Source: Cladorhizidae sp. MBARI D1340-BT2
Taxonomy: Eukaryota; Porifera; Demospongiae; Poecilosclerida; Cladorhizidae
Assembly (NCBI GenBank): GCA_028752905.1
Contig: JAQNBH010000004.1
Coordinates: forward strand, 667,385-731,384
Length of the DNA stretch: 64,000 bases
Direction of reading: 5' to 3'
The translations under genes and the position numbers were made by a program. Positions 30,479 to 38,196 of this stretch are shown here, piece by piece (position 1 is the first letter of the stretch; the number at the start of each line of letters is the position of its first letter). Under the pieces are notes generated by a model. The model searched no databases. It had not been told where the DNA came from and saw nothing but the letters and a program-made list of their open reading frames with translations.

Positions 30479-32809
30479 TTAAGAATACAAAGAGTTCAGG
30501 CCGTAAGGCAGACGGGTGTTTAGTTTCATCATCCAGTGATCCTCTCTTGGTATCAGTTGGCTGGTGTCATTGACGACTTCCAGGATGGAGAGCTGCCAGC
30601 AGAGTGGGTGTTGTTGCTTGCGATAGTGCTGGTAGAGTGGCATATTTTTCCCTTCGTGCATGGCAGCTCTGTGTCCAGACATTCGTTTGCCGATGGTTCT
30701 GGCCGTCTGTCCCACATATTGGGATCTTCTGTTGCACTGCTTGCATTCAAGCAGGTAGATGGCATTGGTAGTTTTGCAGGTGGTATTACGCGGCAGTCTG
30801 AAGCAGGCTCCTACAGAGGTGGAGAAGATTTGGTCCTTGTTGGACATTACCTGGCAGCATCTGCATCCTTTGGTGTTGCACGGTGCGGAGGAAGAAGTGA
30901 GGACAAGGATTGGAAGTGGCAGTGGAGTCTGCAAAGGTGATGGTTGGTTGGAATTTCTCAGTTTTGCCCTGACAATCGAGTTGGAGATCTTTTTTCCAAG
31001 CCAGAAAGCAATTCTTGGCGATTGCACATTCGGGGGTGGGGCTAGTGCTTGTCTCAGGTCTTTTTTGGAGATGTTGCAATTGAATTCAGTGATCAAGGTA
31101 GGTGGGGGCGTGGTTTCTCGGGGTGCGCGATTGTTTTGCAGCAGGTCAGTCCTCTGTGAATAGGTGACTCGACTCAGGCTCTCTCTCAGCACACGACTGG
31201 GGTAGCCTCTGGCCAGAAAGTGAGTGGTAAGCTTGTTGATGACCGCCTCGTAGGTGGACTTGCTGGAGGATGCCCTGAGGATTCTGGTGGCTTCACCTTT
31301 CACGATGCCTCGAAACACTGATCTCGGATGGCTGGAGCTGAAGTGGAGATACTGAAAGCAGTTGGTGCTCTTGAACATCGGCTTGAGGTCTAGTATGCCG
31401 TGTTTATCGAATCTCTCTCCCTTGTGGATGGTCAGATCGAGGAAATCGACGGATGTATCAGATATAGTGTGAGTGAACTTGATTGTAGGGTGGAATTGAT
31501 TGAGGTTGACCAGGAAGGTTTGCAGTTGTTCTTGCGACTGGTCCCAGATGGCTATGATGTCGTCAATGTACCTCTTCCAGACTATGGGTTTGATGGTTTG
31601 AGAGTCGAGGAATTTCTTTTCGAGGTTGTCCATGAAGATATTGGCGTAGGAAGGTGCCATTTTCGTTCCCATGGCTGTGCCCTGGATTTGGTGGAACATT
31701 TTAGAATGAAATTGAAAGTAGTTTTGTTCCAGCACGAGTCTCATGATGGTCTGGGCAGCTTGTGGAGGGAAAGGTGGTTTTTCCCGGCCAGAGTGAAACA
31801 GCTGGGCTATGCAAGCCTGTATGCCTTCTGTGTGGGGTATATTAAGATACAGAGATTTAACATCAATGGTCAGTAAGATACAGTTACCTGGTAGTGACAG
31901 TTCTTCAATGATCTGTACAATGTGCTTGGAGTCTTTGATGTGACTCTCTGCTTGCGATACTAGTGGTTTCAGGAAATGGTCCATGAATGCAGACAGCTTC
32001 TCGGTTGGGCCGCTGCATCCACTCACGATAGGTCGTACCCCGTGTGGGTTTTTGTGCAGCTTCTTGAGGAAGTATATCTGCTGCGTTCTGGTGTCTTTTG
32101 ATAATTGTAGGTGCTCATGTGTGGGCAGATCGATGTAGCCCCTCGCAAACAGGGTGGATGCGACATTGTTAATGATTTTGACCAGTTGTTGTGTGGGGTC
32201 GTGGCTGATTTCCTCGTAGATTAGTGTGTCGGACAGGTGTTCCATGCCAGCTGGGACGTATTTGGTGGTGTCCTCGACGACAATGCAGGAACCTTTGTCA
32301 GCCTTTTTTATGACGATGTCATTGTTGTTGGCGAGTTCTGCCATTGCCATTCTCTCCTGATGGTTCATGTTAAGGGTAAACTTTCCGAGTTGGACGTTGG
32401 CAAATTTGTGTGGCAATTGCTGTAGGTATTGTTCCACCTCTGGGGTGGCTTTTGGCGGTGCCCAATTGCTCTTGTGCCTATGAGGAAATGGCGATACATA
32501 TTGTTTCCACTCTTCAGACTTGTTCTGCACGTATTGCTGCAGCCTGTAGCTCCTGGCAAGTCCTTGCAGGGCTTCAGCATAATTGTGGGGCCTCCTCAGG
32601 GAGGGTGCAAAGCCTAAGCCTTTGCTGAGTGTTTGGATCTGTGGATCCGTTAGATTGTGGCACGAGAGATTCACTATGTACGATTTGGCATTATCTTTCT
32701 TGTGTTGGGCAATTTTTTTCCTAGTGAGTTGGTGTCTCTTGTACCTTCTATTCCTGTTCTCTCTCACTTTTTTATTATTAGTTTTAGGCGAATTTGCAGT
32801 TACTGCCAA
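30479..32809 (-). CDS. PLE ORF2: reverse transcriptase + GIY-YIG endonuclease (unit 1)
   Basis: This 776-residue frame is the polymerase of a Penelope-like element. It copies element RNA into DNA at a nick made by its own nuclease. Visible domains are a basic N-terminus (1-40); the PLE-typical IVIKKADKGSCIVV (165-178); FLKKLHKNPHGVRPIV (247-262); motif A with Asp316 in LTIDVKSLYLNIP; motif B QGTAMGTKMAPSYANIF (376-392); motif C YIDD (414-417); and VDFLDLTIHKGE (454-465). Next come a cysteine-rich linker (C644, C649, C651, C652, C669, C678) and the GIY-YIG nuclease: AIYLLECKQC (683-692), QYVGQTARTIGKR (697-709), HR (713-714) and Glu756. All key residues are present. The first codon given is TTG. 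No ATG occurs before about residue 148, and the frame is open back to 33016 inside ORF1, so translation probably comes from ORF1 by -1 frameshift or coupled reinitiation. Confidence 0.93.
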   Translation of the reverse strand: MAVTANSPKTNNKKVRENRNRRYKRHQLTRKKIAQHKKDNAKSYIVNLSCHNLTDPQIQTLSKGLGFAPSLRRPHNYAEALQGLARSYRLQQYVQNKSEEWKQYVSPFPHRHKSNWAPPKATPEVEQYLQQLPHKFANVQLGKFTLNMNHQERMAMAELANNNDIVIKKADKGSCIVVEDTTKYVPAGMEHLSDTLIYEEISHDPTQQLVKIINNVASTLFARGYIDLPTHEHLQLSKDTRTQQIYFLKKLHKNPHGVRPIVSGCSGPTEKLSAFMDHFLKPLVSQAESHIKDSKHIVQIIEELSLPGNCILLTIDVKSLYLNIPHTEGIQACIAQLFHSGREKPPFPPQAAQTIMRLVLEQNYFQFHSKMFHQIQGTAMGTKMAPSYANIFMDNLEKKFLDSQTIKPIVWKRYIDDIIAIWDQSQEQLQTFLVNLNQFHPTIKFTHTISDTSVDFLDLTIHKGERFDKHGILDLKPMFKSTNCFQYLHFSSSHPRSVFRGIVKGEATRILRASSSKSTYEAVINKLTTHFLARGYPSRVLRESLSRVTYSQRTDLLQNNRAPRETTPPPTLITEFNCNISKKDLRQALAPPPNVQSPRIAFWLGKKISNSIVRAKLRNSNQPSPLQTPLPLPILVLTSSSAPCNTKGCRCCQVMSNKDQIFSTSVGACFRLPRNTTCKTTNAIYLLECKQCNRRSQYVGQTARTIGKRMSGHRAAMHEGKNMPLYQHYRKQQHPLCWQLSILEVVNDTSQLIPREDHWMMKLNTRLPYGLNSLYS

Positions 32810-33834
32810 GTGGGTGGCCTGTAAGTGGGCCGGAAAACCGGCCTTGGTTGGAATGGTGTAGCACCCGGGTGCTGTACATTGGGGTGGCCTATCGGTGGCC
32901 TTGCGATTAGAGGAGGTCTTTGGAAGTAGGGTGCATGTTGCATTGGTGGAGCTTGCTGCATTGGATTCCAGAGTGGTTGAAATGGTTGGGGCATGATGTT
33001 TTGATTGTATTGATGGTTAGGCCAGGGTGGTGGACATTGCATGTATGGCTGATACTGAGGCCAAGGGGCCATTGCCTGTGCAGCCTGATAGTTGGATTTA
33101 GGCTGTTGCTGCCACTGGGTCCGGTTTTTTCTGCCGGTTTTACCCTTTCTCGTATCTGTGGCCTGTTTGCCCTTTGCAATACCTTGTGGTGACTGTTTCA
33201 GGCTGTCTGATTTTTTTTGCTTGAGTGACTGTCTTTTATCATGGCTGCTTTGCAGGTTGTCTTTTGTTTTTTGGAGGTACATGGTGTGTTCTGCCCACTC
33301 GACTGCAGTGGCAGTATTCTGATGTTCGATGGCAGACATTTTGTCGTCGATTTCTTCCATTTCCATTTGTAGATGTTCCTTGGTGGTCTCATAGTGTTGC
33401 TCAAGTGTGTGTAGCAATTCCTTTTCCGCATTTCTAATTACTTCTTTGAATTTTTTCTCCACCTCAGAGAGGTCTACCTTGAAGGCATAGCATTTCTTAT
33501 TGATTGTCAAGCCCTTGGGGATGATGTCTTCCCTGATACATTGCTTAATGAAGTGAAGGTGAGATTCACACTTGTCCAATGAGGACTTGCTTCTTTTGTA
33601 TTGCCTTCTGGTCTTGAGCAATTCTTCATATGGCTGTATTTTATCGATTACAATTTCACTCTGCAGATTGGATCCAGAGGATACAACTTGGGTGCTCCCA
33701 TGAAGGGCTAGAGCTGGGTTGGGGCTGGGGCCCACGGTTATGGGCCCAGCCGGAGCAATACCAACATTCTGCATTGTGCTATTATTACTGAAGTCAGAGC
33801 CTATTTTGGCCATGGACCTAGTTCTTCTGCTCAT
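32800..33834 (-). CDS. PLE ORF1: coiled-coil protein (unit 1)
   Basis: The frame is open from 33933 (GTG). The first ATG is codon 34 (33832-33834), taken here as the start and giving 344 residues; a second ATG follows at codon 41 with a better context (TCCATGG). Numbered from 33933: residues 55-90 are Gly/Pro/Ser-rich and 100-240 are charged and probably coiled-coil. Within that region, HLHFIKQCIREDIIPKGL (125-142) resembles a block found upstream of the reverse transcriptase in other PLEs. Residues 228-272 are Lys/Arg-rich and could bind nucleic acid, and 275-377 are Pro/Gln/Tyr-rich. No enzyme motif is visible. It is probably an RNA-binding or oligomerising partner for ORF2. The last 10 bases, including TAA, overlap ORF2. 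Confidence 0.78.
   Translation of the reverse strand: MSRRTRSMAKIGSDFSNNSTMQNVGIAPAGPITVGPSPNPALALHGSTQVVSSGSNLQSEIVIDKIQPYEELLKTRRQYKRSKSSLDKCESHLHFIKQCIREDIIPKGLTINKKCYAFKVDLSEVEKKFKEVIRNAEKELLHTLEQHYETTKEHLQMEMEEIDDKMSAIEHQNTATAVEWAEHTMYLQKTKDNLQSSHDKRQSLKQKKSDSLKQSPQGIAKGKQATDTRKGKTGRKNRTQWQQQPKSNYQAAQAMAPWPQYQPYMQCPPPWPNHQYNQNIMPQPFQPLWNPMQQAPPMQHAPYFQRPPLIARPPIGHPNVQHPGATPFQPRPVFRPTYRPPTWQ
32828..32843 (-). other. GC-rich hairpin before the ORF1/ORF2 overlap
   Basis: GGCCGG, a TTTT loop and CCGGCC form a perfect 6-bp stem in the ORF1 mRNA. It ends 18 nt before the TTG of ORF2 and 25 nt before the ORF1 stop. It is kept in every unit except unit 6, where 52124 is changed and the loop-closing pair is lost by a synonymous ORF1 change. 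It could pause ribosomes and aid coupling. It lies upstream of the overlap, so it is not a classical downstream frameshift stimulator unless slippage happens earlier. Confidence 0.5.
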
Positions 33835-34337
33835 GAAGAGCTTGTTATCTGCTGGTTGTTTGATGGCAGTTTTCTTTTTTTCTTTTCTTATTTTTGGCAG
33901 AGTTGTAATTTCATGCTTCGATAAACTTTTCACAATTCAAATATTTCACCCTGGTCTGGCAGGGCTTCCTCAGTGAAATGAGAGAGAAGCACCCAGCAGA
34001 AAAGAGTGGTTTAAATAGACAAGAAAAAAATGAGTGAGTGACATAGTAATTGAGTAATCCTAAGTGGGTGAAGTGTATTAAAACCATGAGAGAGTAAACA
34101 GTGTATAGAATGCAAACAATTAAGTTAAGTACAGTGGGTGTGTGCATCTAAACAAGATCAGAGTCAAGAGTGTGTGGCAATATAGCTACTTAAATTAATT
34201 AAGCAAAGTAAATAATTAAGCAAAGGTAATTAATTAAGCAAAGTAAAAAATTAAGCAAAGGTAAATAATTAAGAATACAAAAAGTTCAGGCCGTAAAGCA
34301 GACTAAGCAAAGTAAATAATTAAACAAAGGTAATTAA

Positions 34338-36668
34338 TTAAGAATACAAAGAGTTCAGGCCGTAAGGCAGACGGGTGTTTAGTTTCATCATCCAGTGATC
34401 CTCTCTTGGTATCAGTTGGCTGGTGTCATTGACGACTTCCAGGATGGAGAGCTGCCAGCAGAGTGGGTGTTGTTGCTTGCGATAGTGCTGGTAGAGTGGC
34501 ATATTTTTCCCTTCGTGCATGGCAGCTCTGTGTCCAGACATTCGTTTGCCGATGGTTCTGGCCGTCTGTCCCACATATTGGGATCTTCTGTTGCACTGCT
34601 TGCATTCAAGCAGGTAGATGGCATTGGTAGTTTTGCAGGTGGTATTACGCGGCAGTCTGAAGCAGGCTCCTACAGAGGTGGAGAAGATTTGGTCCTTGTT
34701 GGACATTACCTGGCAGCATCTGCATCCTTTGGTGTTGCACGGTGCGGAGGAAGAAGTGAGGACAAGGATTGGAAGTGGCAGTGGAGTCTGCAAAGGTGAT
34801 GGTTGGTTGGAATTTCTCAGTTTTGCCCTGACAATCGAGTTGGAGATCTTTTTTCCAAGCCAGAAAGCAATTCTTGGCGATTGCACATTCGGGGGTGGGG
34901 CTAGTGCTTGTCTCAGGTCTTTTTTGGAGATGTTGCAATTGAATTCAGTGATCAAGGTAGGTGGGGGCGTGGTTTCTCGGGGTGCGCGATTGTTTTGCAG
35001 CAGGTCAGTCCTCTGTGAATAGGTGACTCGACTCAGGCTCTCTCTCAGCACACGACTGGGGTAGCCTCTGGCCAGAAAGTGAGTGGTAAGCTTGTTGATG
35101 ACCGCCTCGTAGGTGGACTTGCTGGAGGATGCCCTGAGGATTCTGGTGGCTTCACCTTTCACGATGCCTCGAAACACTGATCTCGGATGGCTGGAGCTGA
35201 AGTGGAGATACTGAAAGCAGTTGGTGCTCTTGAACATCGGCTTGAGGTCTAGTATGCCGTGTTTATCGAATCTCTCTCCCTTGTGGATGGTCAGATCGAG
35301 GAAATCGACGGATGTATCAGATATAGTGTGAGTGAACTTGATTGTAGGGTGGAATTGATTGAGGTTGACCAGGAAGGTTTGCAGTTGTTCTTGCGACTGG
35401 TCCCAGATGGCTATGATGTCGTCAATGTACCTCTTCCAGACTATGGGTTTGATGGTTTGAGAGTCGAGGAATTTCTTTTCGAGGTTGTCCATGAAGATAT
35501 TGGCGTAGGAAGGTGCCATTTTCGTTCCCATGGCTGTGCCCTGGATTTGGTGGAACATTTTAGAATGAAATTGAAAGTAGTTTTGTTCCAGCACGAGTCT
35601 CATGATGGTCTGGGCAGCTTGTGGAGGGAAAGGTGGTTTTTCCCGGCCAGAGTGAAACAGCTGGGCTATGCAAGCCTGTATGCCTTCTGTGTGGGGTATA
35701 TTAAGATACAGAGATTTAACATCAATGGTCAGTAAGATACAGTTACCTGGTAGTGACAGTTCTTCAATGATCTGTACAATGTGCTTGGAGTCTTTGATGT
35801 GACTCTCTGCTTGCGATACTAGTGGTTTCAGGAAATGGTCCATGAATGCAGACAGCTTCTCGGTTGGGCCGCTGCATCCACTCACGATAGGTCGTACCCC
35901 GTGTGGGTTTTTGTGCAGCTTCTTGAGGAAGTATATCTGCTGCGTTCTGGTGTCTTTTGATAATTGTAGGTGCTCATGTGTGGGCAGATCGATGTAGCCC
36001 CTCGCAAACAGGGTGGATGCGACATTGTTAATGATTTTGACCAGTTGTTGTGTGGGGTCGTGGCTGATTTCCTCGTAGATTAGTGTGTCGGACAGGTGTT
36101 CCATGCCAGCTGGGACGTATTTGGTGGTGTCCTCGACGACAATGCAGGAACCTTTGTCAGCCTTTTTTATGACGATGTCATTGTTGTTGGCGAGTTCTGC
36201 CATTGCCATTCTCTCCTGATGGTTCATGTTAAGGGTAAACTTTCCGAGTTGGACGTTGGCAAATTTGTGTGGCAATTGCTGTAGGTATTGTTCCACCTCT
36301 GGGGTGGCTTTTGGCGGTGCCCAATTGCTCTTGTGCCTATGAGGAAATGGCGATACATATTGTTTCCACTCTTCAGACTTGTTCTGCACGTATTGCTGCA
36401 GCCTGTAGCTCCTGGCAAGTCCTTGCAGGGCTTCAGCATAATTGTGGGGCCTCCTCAGGGAGGGTGCAAAGCCTAAGCCTTTGCTGAGTGTTTGGATCTG
36501 TGGATCCGTTAGATTGTGGCACGAGAGATTCACTATGTACGATTTGGCATTATCTTTCTTGTGTTGGGCAATTTTTTTCCTAGTGAGTTGGTGTCTCTTG
36601 TACCTTCTATTCCTGTTCTCTCTCACTTTTTTATTATTAGTTTTAGGCGAATTTGCAGTTACTGCCAA
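34338..36668 (-). CDS. PLE ORF2, intact (unit 2)
   Basis: Protein identical to unit 1. All catalytic motifs of the reverse transcriptase and GIY-YIG domains are present. It overlaps its ORF1 (36659-37693) by 10 bp in the -1 frame. Confidence 0.92.
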   Translation of the reverse strand: MAVTANSPKTNNKKVRENRNRRYKRHQLTRKKIAQHKKDNAKSYIVNLSCHNLTDPQIQTLSKGLGFAPSLRRPHNYAEALQGLARSYRLQQYVQNKSEEWKQYVSPFPHRHKSNWAPPKATPEVEQYLQQLPHKFANVQLGKFTLNMNHQERMAMAELANNNDIVIKKADKGSCIVVEDTTKYVPAGMEHLSDTLIYEEISHDPTQQLVKIINNVASTLFARGYIDLPTHEHLQLSKDTRTQQIYFLKKLHKNPHGVRPIVSGCSGPTEKLSAFMDHFLKPLVSQAESHIKDSKHIVQIIEELSLPGNCILLTIDVKSLYLNIPHTEGIQACIAQLFHSGREKPPFPPQAAQTIMRLVLEQNYFQFHSKMFHQIQGTAMGTKMAPSYANIFMDNLEKKFLDSQTIKPIVWKRYIDDIIAIWDQSQEQLQTFLVNLNQFHPTIKFTHTISDTSVDFLDLTIHKGERFDKHGILDLKPMFKSTNCFQYLHFSSSHPRSVFRGIVKGEATRILRASSSKSTYEAVINKLTTHFLARGYPSRVLRESLSRVTYSQRTDLLQNNRAPRETTPPPTLITEFNCNISKKDLRQALAPPPNVQSPRIAFWLGKKISNSIVRAKLRNSNQPSPLQTPLPLPILVLTSSSAPCNTKGCRCCQVMSNKDQIFSTSVGACFRLPRNTTCKTTNAIYLLECKQCNRRSQYVGQTARTIGKRMSGHRAAMHEGKNMPLYQHYRKQQHPLCWQLSILEVVNDTSQLIPREDHWMMKLNTRLPYGLNSLYS

Positions 36669-37693
36669 GTGGGTGGCCTGTAAGTGGGCCGGAAAACCGG
36701 CCTTGGTTGGAATGGTGTAGCACCCGGGTGCTGTACATTGGGGTGGCCTATCGGTGGCCTTGCGATTAGAGGAGGTCTTTGGAAGTAGGGTGCATGTTGC
36801 ATTGGTGGAGCTTGCTGCATTGGATTCCAGAGTGGTTGAAATGGTTGGGGCATGATGTTTTGATTGTATTGATGGTTAGGCCAGGGTGGTGGACATTGCA
36901 TGTATGGCTGATACTGAGGCCAAGGGGCCATTGCCTGTGCAGCCTGATAGTTGGATTTAGGCTGTTGCTGCCACTGGGTCCGGTTTTTTCTGCCGGTTTT
37001 ACCCTTTCTCGTATCTGTGGCCTGTTTGCCCTTTGCAATACCTTGTGGTGACTGTTTCAGGCTGTCTGATTTTTTTTGCTTGAGTGACTGTCTTTTATCA
37101 TGGCTGCTTTGCAGGTTGTCTTTTGTTTTTTGGAGGTACATGGTGTGTTCTGCCCACTCGACTGCAGTGGCAGTATTCTGATGTTCGATGGCAGACATTT
37201 TGTCGTCGATTTCTTCCATTTCCATTTGTAGATGTTCCTTGGTGGTCTCATAGTGTTGCTCAAGTGTGTGTAGCAATTCCTTTTCCGCATTTCTAATTAC
37301 TTCTTTGAATTTTTTCTCCACCTCAGAGAGGTCTACCTTGAAGGCATAGCATTTCTTATTGATTGTCAAGCCCTTGGGGATGATGTCTTCCCTGATACAT
37401 TGCTTAATGAAGTGAAGGTGAGATTCACACTTGTCCAATGAGGACTTGCTTCTTTTGTATTGCCTTCTGGTCTTGAGCAATTCTTCATATGGCTGTATTT
37501 TATCGATTACAATTTCACTCTGCAGATTGGATCCAGAGGATACAACTTGGGTGCTCCCATGAAGGGCTAGAGCTGGGTTGGGGCTGGGGCCCACGGTTAT
37601 GGGCCCAGCCGGAGCAATACCAACATTCTGCATTGTGCTATTATTACTGAAGTCAGAGCCTATTTTGGCCATGGACCTAGTTCTTCTGCTCAT
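36659..37693 (-). CDS. PLE ORF1 (unit 2)
   Basis: Same protein as unit 1, with His350. The first ATG is used as start; the open frame reaches 37792. Confidence 0.77.
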   Translation of the reverse strand: MSRRTRSMAKIGSDFSNNSTMQNVGIAPAGPITVGPSPNPALALHGSTQVVSSGSNLQSEIVIDKIQPYEELLKTRRQYKRSKSSLDKCESHLHFIKQCIREDIIPKGLTINKKCYAFKVDLSEVEKKFKEVIRNAEKELLHTLEQHYETTKEHLQMEMEEIDDKMSAIEHQNTATAVEWAEHTMYLQKTKDNLQSSHDKRQSLKQKKSDSLKQSPQGIAKGKQATDTRKGKTGRKNRTQWQQQPKSNYQAAQAMAPWPQYQPYMQCPPPWPNHQYNQNIMPQPFQPLWNPMQQAPPMQHAPYFQRPPLIARPPIGHPNVQHPGATPFQPRPVFRPTYRPPTWQ

Positions 37694-38196
37694 GAAGAGC
37701 TTGTTATCTGCTGGTTGTTTGATGGCAGTTTTCTTTTTTTCTTTTCTTATTTTTGGCAGAGTTGTAATTTCATGCTTCGATAAACTTTTCACAATTCAAA
37801 TATTTCACCCTGGTCTGGCAGGGCTTCCTCAGTGAAATGAGAGAGAAGCACCCAGCAGAAAAGAGTGGTTTAAATAGACAAGAAAAAAATGAGTGAGTGA
37901 CATAGTAATTGAGTAATCCTAAGTGGGTGAAGTGTATTAAAACCATGAGAGAGTAAACAGTGTATAGAATGCAAACAATTAAGTTAAGTACAGTGGGTGT
38001 GTGCATCTAAACAAGATCAGAGTCAAGAGTGTGTGGCAATATAGCTACTTAAATTAATTAAGCAAAGTAAATAATTAAGCAAAGGTAATTAATTAAGCAA
38101 AGTAAAAAATTAAGCAAAGGTAAATAATTAAGAATACAAAAAGTTCAGGCCGTAAAGCAGACTAAGCAAAGTAAATAATTAAACAAAGGTAATTAA

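Noticed and set aside
31400..31876. 158-residue + strand frame repeated in every PLE unit, and other + strand frames there
   Set aside because: It is antisense to the conserved reverse transcriptase motifs of ORF2, so it is a shadow of that gene.
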